From the NCBI GenBank assembly GCA_036768485.1, contig JAVLUZ010000599.1:434001-498000 (forward strand): a DNA stretch of 64,000 bases. Direction: 5' to 3'. Origin of the DNA: Mermis nigrescens. Its lineage: Eukaryota; Nematoda; Enoplea; Mermithida; Mermithidae. Numbering within the stretch: position 1 is the stretch's first letter; each line of letters starts with the position of its first letter. Shown here piece by piece: positions 10,601-21,627 of this stretch. The translations under genes and the position numbers were made by a program. The notes beneath the pieces were generated by a model, which saw only the letters and a program-made list of their open reading frames with translations, made no database searches and was not told the DNA's origin.

Positions 10601-12752
10601 AGAAGAAGAAGAAATTTATTCTAAAAGTATTAAAGAAACATAAAAGTAGGTAAAAACAAATATCAATGTAAACATAATACACAATCTGCATAAAAACAAA
10701 AAGGTATGTTGCACAGAGGAGCCGATAATACGATGGTACCAGGAGCGTAAGGCACAATGCTCTGACGTACGCCCCTTAAGATAAACACTCAAAATCAATT
10801 TCCGAAATCATATTCCTAAAAGCCATTGGGTTATTACAGTCAATCTGTATTCTGCGGGAGAATGTATCCAAATTTTAGCCACCCTGTTCGCAAATGGCAT
10901 GTTTTCTACATTCTAAACGTAGATTGTTTGATGAACTGTTTGATGTGATTGACGTATCTAGTACTTGCAAGCTCAGTGGCTTCAGCACATGTCTGCATTA
11001 TTGATGTTGAGGCTGTGTCACTGAGGCAAAAGCAAGATCAGTGCGGACACGACGGGTTTCGAGTCGTTGCTAAGTTGAGGAGAATTCGTTCCTTTCATCA
11101 TACGATGAAGTTTTGTTCCGACACAATTCTTTGTAAATTTTCTTTGTGCTTTTTCAAGTCGCGTAATATCCCAATTTGGCATGGATTCCAGACAACGGAT
11201 CCGCATTCAGTTGTAGGTCTAACGTGCGTTGCTAAAAGCTCTGATTCATCGCAATCGGTATTTTGAGATCGAATGTTTTGTGTATTATGGATACGCTCCA
11301 GCAGCTTTGGAGCGCAATATTTGTACAGATGAATGCTCTGATGATAAATCATTAGATATGTAGATGCCAAGGTCCTTCATACAACTTTCAGCATTTTTTA
11401 ACTGCAGATAGACCTAACTCACAGCGCACTTCCGGATTTCCGCAACCCAAATATATCGTTGCACATATTTCGTAGTGACCTTTCAGTTGCCATTTGACAC
11501 GGCCCAAGAATGCGATGAATCAAAGATCCAGACTGATCAACAGGATGGCATTCTCAGATTTGTTGATAATCTTCAAATTGTCAGCAAACAGCATTGAGAT
11601 GAGCTATGTTTTAATCGGAATCTACCAAATCGTTGAGAAGATCAAAAATAACGTGGGACCCAGAACACTTCCTTGAGGAACACCTTGGTTACTGGCAATG
11701 AATTAGATACATGACCGATCAATTCATCTACCTCTCTGTGATCTGCCTGATAAAAATGATTCAGATCCAGTTTGAGCAAAACTCCAGAAATTCCCAAATA
11801 TTCGGAATCTTTCCGATGACAGTTCAGAAATGGAACAACAGAATCGAAGGCTTTCACAAAAATCTACATAAACTATGCTCAAGTAGGAATCCGATATATC
11901 TCAAATTCTTAGCCAAGATATTTTTGCATTTTAGTAATTGAGAATCACGACGATTTGTTTTCATGTAAACCGGAATTACTGTGAGTTCAACAAATTGTTT
12001 CGATTAAAATGAAGCCATATGATGCAACCATTGATTGTTGACTCCTTGATCTTTGCAAAAAGCACACGGGAGTGAGATCGGTCTAAAATTTTCTACGGAG
12101 TGGGGTCCCCTTTTTTAAAAACTGGGAGTTACCAAGGCGTTCTCAACCAGGACTCGGGAAGTTTCCAGTTCTGTAGAGAGACTTCAAAGAATTGTAGACA
12201 GGGGAGCAATCAAAACATCACGAATCTGTTTTGATGAAGTATGCGTAAAACCCATCGGGATCAACAGAATATGTGGGTTTTAGCTTATTCAACGCCAAAG
12301 AAATTATCTGAATATTCAAAAGCAACTCGGACGATCTGTTACGTTTACGTGATTCACATTATCTGGAATTTCATGATTATCTGAAGTGAAAGCCGATCCA
12401 AAAATGTATTAAAAGCATCTGCCTTGATTGATTTGAATCGGATATCGATTTGACCATTAACCTCTAAATCAGGAATTAAGCGCTTCAAGTTTAGCCAGTA
12501 TTGACAAAACTGCAAAACTTTTCAAATTAGAACCATTTTTAGTAAATTTTCTTCCTCTTTACAGCAAAATGAAGCTACCGCATCATTCATTACATCATTA
12601 CAGATGTTTTTGTATCGATTTTTCAAATTCGGATTTTTCTTAAGATTTCTCCAAATTTTTAACTTTTTTCTTCTGAAGACACAAAATATTTTTTGGGAAA
12701 CTTTTTATTTTTAATGGGATGCTTCTTAAAAGGAACATGGGATTTAATGGCT

Positions 12753-13616
12753 TCAGTTAGAATTAGTAGAAAAAGCTTTATAAAAATCGTCAATGTTTAC
12801 ACAGTTTGAAAAAACATCAGGCCAGCTTATTATGGATAAATCACGAATAATCAAGTTATAATCAGCTCTTTTAAAGTCGAGGTTTCGTGTGTTATGATTT
12901 TCCTTAAGTTCTATAGGAGTGGATATATTGAACTCAACTGAGTCGTGATCACTAGATGCAAAAGGTGGCAAATGTTGTATATCGAATATGGATGACTTGT
13001 CTGAGCAAAAAACTAAATCCAGTATATTATTACCTAATGTTGGTTGACGTATGAACTGGTGTAATCCGACCTGATTCACAAAATCAAAAAAAATGTGAAG
13101 AGATACTATTTTCAGCAATTAAAAAATGTTTGTTCCATTTTATTTCTGGAAAGTTAAAATCCCCCAATAATACAATGATCCTAGGAGTTCTACAAGACCA
13201 TTCTAAATATTCGAGAAGTTGGTTGTTCATTTAATTATTCAGCAAAGGACTTCTGTAACAAAGCACAAATCGATATTTTGTATTGAGAACGTCAAAATCA
13301 CAAACAACGGTTTCTTGTTGCACATAAATGTCAGGAATGTTCAAATTTTTGAGTTTTAGCTTATTATTGTATATGATTGCAACACCACCTCCAACTCTAT
13401 TTTCACGATCATGGCGGATAACACTATAATCAAAGTTTAGCAATAATAAGGAATTTGGAAAAGAATCGTTAAGCCAAGACTCTGTAATAAATATGAGGTT
13501 ATAAATCGACTGAGAGAGTAAACAATGAAGTTGACCAATTTTATTACCTAAGCTTCTGGCGTTAATTAGTATGCATTTCAATGATTGGCGACCAGGGAGA
13601 CCAGTATTTTGAGGTA
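12753..13616 (-). pseudogene. Endonuclease domain (APE type) of the minus-strand CR1-like element
   Basis: The frame from 13616 reads CILINARSLGNKIGQLHCLL, then IYNLIFITESWLND, VGGGVAIIYNN and RFVLCYRSP. This is the start of an APE-type endonuclease with the conserved ITESWL motif. After a frameshift near 13235-13118 it resumes with LHQFIRQPTLGNNILDLVFC and ASSDHDSVEFNI, the SDH-type C-terminal motif. Catalytic sequence between these parts is damaged. It belongs to the element whose RT fragments lie downstream at lower coordinates. Confidence 0.75.
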
Positions 13617-13620
13617 TAAG

Positions 13621-14429
13621 CAGGCCCGTATCCAGGGGGGGCGGGGGGGCTCTGCCCCCCCTCCGAAATGGGAAAAATTTTTGTTTCTCCCGAGGGTCCC
13701 CCAAAGGGAAAAATGAAAAATTGGCGAAGTTGGTCTGAAACAGCGCCTAAACAGGTTTTTAGCGTACTTTTGAGCTAGTAAACTCAAAATTTTCCGGCGA
13801 TTCGCGCCGGATTTATTGTTTACGTATAGTTTTGTCTTCTGAACCGCTAAAAATCGCTCAAATTAGAGTTAGATATAGAGAGCATGTCAATTTTTTTCTA
13901 GTGCTGTGCGCCGGATTCATTGTTTAGTTATAGTTTTTGCCTTCTAGCTCACTCAAAACAGCTCAAATTTGAGTTATGACATGGGAAACATGAAATTTTT
14001 CCGGCGCTTCGCGCCGTATCTATTGTTTATATGTTTTTTTGTCTTCTAGTCCGCTCAAAACCGCTCAAATTTGAGGTTGATATGCAGAGCATGTCAATTT
14101 TTTTGGCGCTTCGCGCCGAATTATTAATTATCCGTATTGTTTTTCCCTGTAAAGCACAATGATTAAGTACAAAGGCAAGAGATAAGAAATAATTCGCCGA
14201 TTAGGTGATGAGAAATCAGCTTAAATGATAAATTTGCTGTATATCAAAATGAAATAAAGTGAAAATTTTTTTAATTTTTTAGTCAAAATTTTTCTTCACC
14301 GTTGTATAGAGCTCGCCGAGATACGCTCAAAACTGTCTTTCTTTTCGCCTATCTCCTAATGGTTCTCGAGATATCTGGTCTCAAAAATTTTCGCCCCCCC
14401 CCGAAATAAAAATCCTGGATACGGGCCTG
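13621..14429 (+). mobile_element. hAT MITE family F2, copy 1, with internal tandem array
   Basis: Terminal inverted repeats CAGGCCCGTATCCAGG and CCTGGATACGGGCCTG, flanked by identical 8-bp duplications GGTATAAG (13613-13620 and 14430-14437). The element is 809 bp and non-coding. Its middle is a roughly 107-bp unit repeated about four times, most units carrying the GGCGC-TTC-GCGCC palindrome. It sits inside the minus-strand CR1-like element. Confidence 0.95.
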
Positions 14430-14618
14430 GGTATAAGTGTATACATATCCCACGTTCCGTTAAGGAAATTTTCTTCGAAAAAACGCAAATTTCCGAAATA
14501 CATTTTGAATGTACAATGAAAGAAACGCAGACTTTGGCGAAAATTAACGAAGAATACAAGTTTATCGGATGACTACAAAATTGCTTGTAAAAATGTTGAT
14601 AAATCAATTTCGGATTTC

Positions 14619-14687
14619 TTCTGATAAGTCAACAACAATTTGGGTTTTTGGTGAACAAGTCTTGTTCATTTCAGCTGTTAAAGTGTA
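14619..14687 (+). mobile_element. CR1-like RT fragment, left part of a split copy
   Basis: TGATAAGTCAACAACAATTT and the following bases match 20671-20735 of the neighbouring CR1-like copy, encoding LISQQQFGF..NKSC and SQLLKC. The match stops at 14687 and continues at 18661, so a complete CR1-like element (14688-18660) has inserted into this copy. Confidence 0.8.
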
Positions 14688-14835
14688 CCCAAGCAATTGA
14701 GGAGGTGGCGACTAATCGAGCTGAAGAGCCGCAATGCGTTATTTTAACTAATTTGATCAATATTGACGTCAGCCTTCGATTCTAGCCAATTGCGTAAATC
14801 GACCTCGCTTCATTTCACGTTTACCTCGTCAAATA

Positions 14836-15726
14836 ATGCCCCACAGCAGAAAAATTCAGCGGTATTCGCATACACCGTCGCAGGCTACAACAATTGTTCC
14901 TGTTACCTTGTCGTCGGATGCGCCCTGCACGCTTTGCAAAAAGCCGGTCACGGACACGGACAAAACGGCACTTAGCTGTGACGTTTGCAGACGTTGGTCG
15001 CACAGCGCTTGCTTAAAAATCCCAATCGAAGTCGTAAAATTTTTCAATAGTCCGATTTACGCGAACTCGGATTTTAACTTACCTTTGATATGCGGCAGCT
15101 GTACGCCAGTGTTCGAGCAGCTTAAAGAACTGCCGGGTAAAATGACTCTTCTTGAGCGTCGTTTCGCCCTGCTTGAATCGAAACTGGAGGTCGGCTTGCC
15201 GCCTACCCAGCCTACGACCGACTTGCCACTACTCATCAAGGATGCTATGGAAATAGAATCGAAAAAGAATAACGCTGTACTATTCGGATTACCCGAGTCG
15301 GTGGATAACGACGATTTGGCTGCGGTTCGAGAACTGATCACCGATAGCGATCACACCAACATTATTGCCGACAATATCATTCGGGTCTTTCGTGACGGCC
15401 CGAAATACGACGACAAACCTAGATTTTTGAAGATCGTATGCGATTCGCCCCAGGCGAAGAAGGAGTTTATACGGGTGATCAATTCTACTCACCGACAGCA
15501 AGGTTTACGATCGAGGCCCGATTTGTCTTTTCTTCAATGTAAACGTGGCCGCGAACTACGTATGGAGCTACAAACCCGTTTAGATAACGGAGAAACGGAC
15601 CTTTTTATCGACTATCGTTCTGATTGTATTAAATCGCGTATTTCTAACGATATCAAAAATACAGGTTCTACTTTTTATCGTAAAAAATTAGAGCTTAGGG
15701 ATTTTCACCCTGCGCAAGTGACATAA
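14836..15726 (+). CDS. CR1-like ORF1 protein with PHD-type zinc finger
   Basis: An intact 296-residue frame starting MPHSRKIQRYSH. Residues 33-91 form a C4HC3 PHD-type finger: CTLC, then CDVC, then HSAC and CGSC. A predicted coiled coil follows (LPGKMTLLERRFALLESKLE). The C-terminal half has NAVLFGLPES, IIRVFRDGPKYDDKPRFLKI and SPQAKKEFIRVIN, which is the fold seen in ORF1 proteins of CR1-type elements. The protein is expected to bind element RNA or nucleic acid during retrotransposition. The frame ends 12 bp before endonuclease coding sequence begins. It is the best-preserved transposon protein of the window, but its partner ORF2 is broken, so activity in cis is unlikely. Confidence 0.85.
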   Translation: MPHSRKIQRYSHTPSQATTIVPVTLSSDAPCTLCKKPVTDTDKTALSCDVCRRWSHSACLKIPIEVVKFFNSPIYANSDFNLPLICGSCTPVFEQLKELPGKMTLLERRFALLESKLEVGLPPTQPTTDLPLLIKDAMEIESKKNNAVLFGLPESVDNDDLAAVRELITDSDHTNIIADNIIRVFRDGPKYDDKPRFLKIVCDSPQAKKEFIRVINSTHRQQGLRSRPDLSFLQCKRGRELRMELQTRLDNGETDLFIDYRSDCIKSRISNDIKNTGSTFYRKKLELRDFHPAQVT

Positions 15727-15737
15727 AGTTTTTAAAA

Positions 15738-16413
15738 TGCTTACAATTTAATTCTAGAAGTGTTAAAAACAAGTCACTAGAGCTCGATTTTCTGCTTTGT
15801 ACCCAAATTTATGATCTGATCTTCATCACTGAGAGTTGGTTGGAGCCCAACATACCTGATTCGATTATTTTTCAAAACCCGGAACACAGTATTTTCCGTT
15901 GTGACCGAAAGATGCCGAAAAAGGGGGCGGAGTTTGCTGCCTCGCGAAGAAGTTGTTGAATGCCGTAAGTTTAAGTTATCCAGACGAATTGTGTGATTGT
16001 GAATGTTTAGTTATTGACTTACTTACGAAAACCTCAAAAATTCGAACCGTGTTATCTTATAGGCCACCAGGTCATGACGCTACTGTTACTGAAAACTTGT
16101 GTGACTTTCTACTTTGGTGTATGGCCCAAAATTTGCCAACGATAATAATAGGTGATTTTAACTTTCCCGACATTAATTGGTTTTCTAATGAAATTCCGAC
16201 TGATAAAAGCTCTCTGTTGTTTTGGAATACTCTTATATCAAATGGATTTACTCAGCATGTAAATCAGCCTACCAGATTAGATAACACTTTAGATCTTGTT
16301 TTTTCTAACGCTAACATTTGTTTTGACATAAATGTTTTGCCACCTTTAACACTTTCTTGTGATCATTATCAGGTAAGCTTTTCTGTCATTGCTGATTGTA
16401 GCAGAAAAAAATA
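15738..16413 (+). pseudogene. CR1-like ORF2, endonuclease domain (frameshifted)
   Basis: The start reads LQFNSRSVKNKSLELDFLL and IYDLIFITESWLEP, then breaks near 15930 (KKGAEFAASRR instead of the usual GGGV). A second frame from 15953 gives TVLSYRPPGHD, LPTIIIGDFNFPDINW and HVNQPTRLDNTLDLVFSN, ending with LSCDHYQVSFSV. These are the APE-endonuclease motifs including the GDFN catalytic core. The final SDH motif reads CDH. Confidence 0.85.
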
Positions 16414-16449
16414 AAAACAAAATCACGGAATTTTTCGCGTGGGAAATAT

Positions 16450-18495
16450 CTTGATTTTTCAGCTTACTTGGATTCAATTTCATGGGAAGATGCCTTTTTT
16501 GACTGTGTAACTATTGATGACTTTTATAATAAATACCTTGCTATTATTAATCTTGGTGTCTCTAAATTCGTATCTTTCGGAAAGGTTGGAGCTAAATTGT
16601 ACCCAATCGAAATCAGAAAACTACAAAATAAAAAACTAAGGCTTTGGCGTAAATATAAAACATCTAAAACTGATATTTTAAAAGCAAAATACGAACTGGT
16701 TTGTAAAGACATATCTTCAGCTATTTTGGCTTTTGAATTTAAGTGCGAAAATAAATTAGTTGAAAAGGGAAATTTAAAACAGTTTTATAATTTTGTTGGT
16801 AAACGTTTGAAAAGTGTTAAAACCATGCCACCGCTAAAAAGGAAAATGGCGAGCTAGTTTCTGAAGAATCTAAGAAAGTTACTTTACTGAATACTTTTTT
16901 CTGTTCAGTTTTTACTCAGGATGATGGAAGCTTACCCTTACTTGACCTTGATTTGAAGAATTTGCCTGGTTTGGAAAATATCGTACTTGATGAAGCAGCT
17001 ATAGCTAAAGCCATTTCCAACTTAAATTGTTCTAGTTCCTTTGGTCCAGACGGATTACCTAGTATTTTGTATAAAAATTTGAAAGTCTCGCTTTTGTTAC
17101 CGCTTAAAAAGATCTTTTCCATTTCCTTGTTAACTGGTAAACTTCCAAAAATCTGGAAAACAGCTCATGTCATCCCCATTTTCAAAAAGGGTGATCCTTC
17201 CATAACTTCTAATTATAGGCCTATTTCGTTAACGTGTGTGAGTTGCAGAATTTTAGAGAAAATATTAAAAGATAATATCTTAACATACATTCAAATAAAC
17301 AAAATTTTTTCATCTATTCAGTTCGGGTTTTTGCCTAAAAAATCGTGTGAGGCCCAACTATTAATGTACATTAACGAAATTATATGCCACATCGATTCTA
17401 AAAGTCCGGTTGATGCTATATATTTAGACTTCTGCAAAGCTTTTGATTCTGTCTCACATAATAAACTCCTTCACAAAACTTTCGTTTTACGGACTAAAAG
17501 GACGATTATTTTTGTGGATTACAGATTTTTTACATGGTCGAACTCAGCAGGTAAAAATTGGTGATTCTTTTTCTGAACTCACTGATGTTACTAGTGGAGT
17601 TCCACAGGGTAGCGTTCTTGGTCCTCTTTTGTTCCTTTTTTACATTAATGATATCGCTTTTCTGAACAAAAATGAAAAGTTGAAAATGTACCTATTTGCG
17701 GATGATGTAAAAATGTTTTCCGTAACAGATCAAGCAGGTTTGTTGAACAATTTGTTACTGCATATTCATGAATGGTCTGAAAAGTGGCAATTACCTTTAT
17801 CTTTGGCTAAGTGCTCCGTTTTGCATTTTGGTCATAAAAACCCCAGGCAAAAATATTCGATTGGAATGGATGATATCTTGGAAAACAACGAAGTAAAAGA
17901 TTTAGGTATTCTTTTGAACGAATATATGGATTTTTCGCCGCACATTGCAAATATAGTTAAAAGTGCATATTTTAGGATGTCATTGATTTTTCGAGCATTT
18001 AAGGCTAAAGATGCTGAACTGCTAGTTATGGCTTATAAAACGTATATCCGACCTTTACTAGAATATTGCACGGTTATTTGGTCACCACACAAAAAGCAAG
18101 ACGTGAAAAGTATTGAGAGAGTTCAAAGATACTTTACTAGAAGGGTCTTAAATTTTCCCGACTTGAGCTATAGTGAACGATTAGATTTTCTTAAATTAGA
18201 CTCACTTCAGTTACGTCGAGTCCGTCATGATCTATCGATGGCCTATAAAATTCACCATGGTCTTATAGACATCGATTTTAAAGAGTTGTTCACGGTGTGT
18301 AATGGCATCACTCGATCAGTCAACTCGGTAAAGCTAAAAATACCTAAATCTCGCTTAAATTTGAAAATGTATTGTTTTGCAAATAGACTCCCTCCTCTTT
18401 GGAATAATTTGCCAGAAGAAGTTGTAAATGCCCCGAACTTTCCCTCCTTCAGCAGTCGTTTAGAGAAAATTAGTTTTACCTTAGACTATAAGTAA
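16450..18495 (+). pseudogene. CR1-like ORF2, reverse transcriptase domain (frameshifted)
   Basis: RT motifs appear in order: SSFGPDGLPSILYKNL, HVIPIFKKGDPSITSNYRPI, DAIYLDFCKAFDSVSHNKLL, then after a frameshift near 17475 FLHGRTQQVKIGDSFSEL, GVPQGSVLGPLLFLFYIND and MYLFADDVKMF with the catalytic ADD. The C-terminal frame (17443-18495) is intact to its stop and includes YIRPLLEYCTVIWSP and the TRSVNSVKLKIPKSR tail motif. A stop at 16857 and the frameshift separate three parts. Confidence 0.9.
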
Positions 18496-18660
18496 GTGCA
18501 AACCGCCTTTATAGTCCTTGCGCAGGTTTTTGATAATATATTTCATTAAATTGCATTGCATTGACGTCATTTTATTGTATTTACTTTGATTTTTTTCAAT
18601 TTGACCATATTTGTATTGTTTTAATTCCGTCTCTGTCGCAATAAACTCTTTCTTTCTTTC

Positions 18661-18876
18661 AAAAACAAATGGACTAAAAGTTTAGATCATCACGTTCCGA
18701 TGGACATTATTTATATTGATTTCTGTAAGGCCTTTGATTCTGTTGTCTACTCAAAACTTTTGTTAAAGCTTAAATCCTTGGGAGTTTCGGGTACTCTGTT
18801 AAGCTGGATTACATCATTTTTAGCGGGAAGTTCACAAAAGATAAAGATAAATAGTAGCTTCTCAAAACCACAACTT
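18661..18876 (+). mobile_element. CR1-like RT fragment, right part of the split copy
   Basis: Resumes with AAATGGACTAAAAGTTTAGA and MDIIYIDFCKAFDSVVYSKL, matching 20735-20945 in the neighbouring copy. It ends abruptly at about 18876 within SFSKPQ, where another CR1-like fragment begins. Confidence 0.75.
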
Positions 18877-19019
18877 TTATAATTTTTTTAACACCAGGTT
18901 AAAACTGAAACGTTCCATACCTGATCTTGAGTTCGATGGGCAACCTATTTCTGATGAAACTGAAAAAGCCAACGCTTTTAACAATTTTTTATTCTGTTTT
19001 CACTTTAGATAAGGATTTT

Positions 19020-19526
19020 AGGATTTTTTATAATTTTTTATTCTTTTTGGTTTTAATAGCAATTTATCCTATCTTGAACGACTAAAGCTTCTTAACCTGC
19101 CTTCTTAAGAACTTCGTCGTCTTCACATATGTCTATGTCTCATGTATCAAATTATTAATGGTTTATCTTGTATTGATGCTAATGAATTTTTCATTTTTAG
19201 TCAAGGCACTACCCGATCAGTTAACAGTCGTAAACTTACGTTACCAGTTGTCCGTTCCAATGCTCACCTCAACGATTTTTCGCAAAGATACTGAAAAATC
19301 TGGAACTCCTTACCCAATCAAATAGTCTCTTCTCTCAAAATCCGTTTGTTCAAAAAAGAGCTCCTAAACATTGATTTTACAAATTTATTGTTGGGGCATA
19401 TACCTAGCTGTATCACTTCCGTGATCTTTGTATGTCCTTTTGTTCAGTCACTATTTTATCATGCATTAGCGTTTTATCAAATTTCATGTATTTTTCTGAC
19501 AATAAACACTTTCTTGTCTTGTCTTG
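19020..19526 (+). mobile_element. CR1-like 3' fragment with a TTGTC-type tail
   Basis: C-terminal RT traces (SNLSYLERLKLLNLPS, QGTTRSVNSRKLTLPVVRSN) and the ending ACAATAAACACTTTCTTGTC. It is placed between two halves of the surrounding CR1-like copy, whose coding sequence continues directly at 19527. Confidence 0.65.
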
Positions 19527-19773
19527 AACATTCAACCACTAAATGTGGAATCTGTAAAGGCAACTGATCGCCTTCCTTTGGTTAACTTTGAGTTTGGTAT
19601 TGTAGCCTCGGCTTTAAATAAGCTGAAGCCCACTCACTCAGTTGGTCCCGATGGGCTCTCAGCTTGCTTTTGAAACAGATAAAACTTGTCTTAATTGAAC
19701 CACTTTCAAGCATTTTCGAAGTTCCATATCGGACTGGCAGGCTCCAACGTTTATGGTTAGAAGCACTGGTTAC

Positions 19774-20532
19774 CAGTGTTTTTTTTTGTACAAGGTCCGT
19801 TTGTACATGTACAAAGATGGTCCCCAAATGTCTTTGTACATTTTGCACATGCAAATTTTTGTGTACTATAATATAGTACAGTAGCGATTTTAGTGTGGTA
19901 AAACAGGGTTTTCGATCTTAGGTAGTGTATTTTAGCTAATTTCTGGGTTTATGACGCTAAAAATTACTAAAAATTATCTGAAAACGGCGCGAAGCGCCGA
20001 AAAATATTGACATTTTTCCATTCTAAATGCAAATTCTGCCATTTTAAAGATATATAGGACAAATAATTTATCAGTTCGGCGCGAAGCGCCGAAAATTTTG
20101 GGAATTTTACACCTTTTTACAGTTTTTGTCTTCCTAAAAATCTTTGTACATTTTGTACACACAAAATTTTTGGGTACTATAATATGGTACAGCAGCGATT
20201 TTAGTATCGTAAAAACAGAGTTCTTCGACTTTTCGTAGTGTGTTTTAGCTAATTTCTGGGTCTCTAAGGGCAAAAATCACTAAGAATCGTCTTAAAACGG
20301 CGCGAAGCGCCGAAAAATTTGACATTTTTACTTTTGAAATGCAATTTCTGCCATTATAAAGATATATAGAACACACAATTACTCATTTCGGCGCGAAGCG
20401 CCGAAATTTTTTCGAATTATAGACCTTTTTGCAATTTTTGTCTTCTCAAAAATCTTTGTGCATGTACAAAGACGGTCCCGAAAAGTCTTTGTGCATCGGG
20501 AAAAATCTTTGCCGAATACAAAAAAAACCGTG
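19774..20532 (+). mobile_element. hAT MITE family F3, copy 1 (internally dimerised)
   Basis: Ends CAGTGTTTTTTTTTGTAC and ACAAAAAAAACCGTG, flanked by identical 8-bp duplications CTGGTTAC (19766-19773, 20533-20540). The body contains about 305 bp repeated twice: TACTATAATATRGTACAG...AGCGATTTTAGT at about 19863 and 20175. Four copies of CGGCGCGAAGCGCCG lie at 19985, 20077, 20298 and 20389. It interrupts RT coding sequence. Confidence 0.95.
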
Positions 20533-21627
20533 CTGGTTACACCCATTTTTAAAAAGGGAGACCCTCACCCAGTCGAAAATTATAGACCTATATCTCTGTT
20601 GTGTTTTATGTAAAGTTATGGAGTCAATAATTAATAATGCCATCGTGGACTATTTCAACGGAACCGGTCTGATAAGTCAACAACAATTTGGGTTTTCGAA
20701 GAACAAGTCTTGTTCATCTCAGCTGTTAAAGTGTAAAAGCAAGTGGACTAAAAGTTTAGACAGTCACGTTCCGATGGACATTATTTATATTGATTTCTGT
20801 AAGACCTTTGATTCTGTTGCCCACTCAAAACTTTTGTTAAAACTTAAATCCTTGGGAGTTTCGGGTACTCTGTTAAGCTGGATTACATCATTTTAGCGGG
20901 AAGGTTACAAAAGGTAAAGATAAATAGTAGTTTCTCAAAACCACAACCGGTAATTAGTGGTGTCCCTCAAGGCAGTGTGTTAGGGCGTACATTGTTTCTA
21001 GTGTTTAAAGGATTTAGTAGATTGTATTAAACATAGTGATATTATGTTGTTTGCTGATGATGCCAAAATTTTTAATGTTTTATGTAATGCTGATCCCTTA
21101 CAATTGGATCTGGATTCCTTACATGCATGGACCAAAAAATGGCAGTTGCAAATAAGTTATGGTAAATGTGCAACGTTGTATTTGGGGTATGGAAATCCTA
21201 GAAACAACTACAAATTGGGTTTTCAAGATTTAACTGTTTCTGAAGGATCTATTAAGGATTTGGGAGTGTACATTAGTGATGCTGATGACCTATCTTCTAG
21301 CATTCACGGTGTAAACACTGCGTCTAAAGCTTCTCGAGTTGCGTCACTGCTGATCCAGAAAAGCTTTGTTCCAAAAGTCTATGTAAGACCCATTTTGGAG
21401 TACGGCTCAGTAGTTTGGAACCCTTACTTGATTAAAGATATTTACTGTATTGAAAAAGTTCAGCGTAGATTTATGAAAAGAATACTATTGCGACAAGGTG
21501 ACTTGTCTTACAATGAACGGTTGGGTTTGTTAAATCTTGAAAGACTCGAAACTCCAAGTATTCATTTTCATCTTACTTTTGCTTTCAAAATAATCAAGAG
21601 ACAGTTACTTTCATCTGAAGACTTTTG
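20533..21627 (+). pseudogene. CR1-like reverse transcriptase (frameshifted) of the 18877-22000 copy
   Basis: Palm motifs are present in several frames: TPIFKKGDPHPVENYRPI, FGFSKNKSCSSQLLKCK, IYIDFCKTFDSVAHSKLLLK, then SGVPQGSVLG near 20955 and MLFADDAKIF at 21044. The last frame (21044-21627) is open for 194 codons and includes KWQLQISYGKCATLYLGYGN and IKDLGVYISDADD, the thumb-side sequence of CR1-like RTs. Part of the palm after GVPQGSVLG is deleted. Not functional. Confidence 0.85.

Larger units (their letters stand above)
10607..14618 (-). mobile_element. Degraded CR1-like retrotransposon on the minus strand
   Basis: Reading on the minus strand, the order is: possible end of ORF1 (about 14610-14440), endonuclease (about 13616-12760), reverse transcriptase fragments (about 12500-10990), then a 3' UTR with CTTAAGGGGCGTACGTCAGAG and a tail AATAAATTTCTTCTTC at 10607-10622. 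RT traces include KAFDSVV and VFLKEVFWVPRYF (degraded GVPQGSVLGP.LF) at 11642-11857, and VRPTTECGSVVWNP at about 11180-11280. Many stops and frameshifts make it inactive. A hAT element (13621-14429) is inserted in it. Confidence 0.8.
14688..18660 (+). mobile_element. Nearly full-length CR1-like non-LTR retrotransposon
   Basis: A 4.0-kb element has a 5' UTR (about 14688-14835), ORF1 with a PHD-type zinc finger (14836-15726), ORF2 endonuclease (15738-16413) and reverse transcriptase (about 16450-18495), a short 3' UTR, and a 3' end GCAATAAACTCTTTCTTTCT. Ordering, PHD finger in ORF1 and a non-poly(A) microsatellite tail point to the CR1/L2 group. ORF1 is intact; ORF2 is broken by a few frameshifts. 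It is inserted into an older CR1-like copy (14619-14687 / 18661-18876). No clear target duplication is visible. Confidence 0.9.

Noticed and set aside
13794..20403. CRISPR-like array because of regularly repeated palindromes
   Set aside because: Units are about 107 or 300 bp, lie inside transposons with target duplications, and the genome is eukaryotic.
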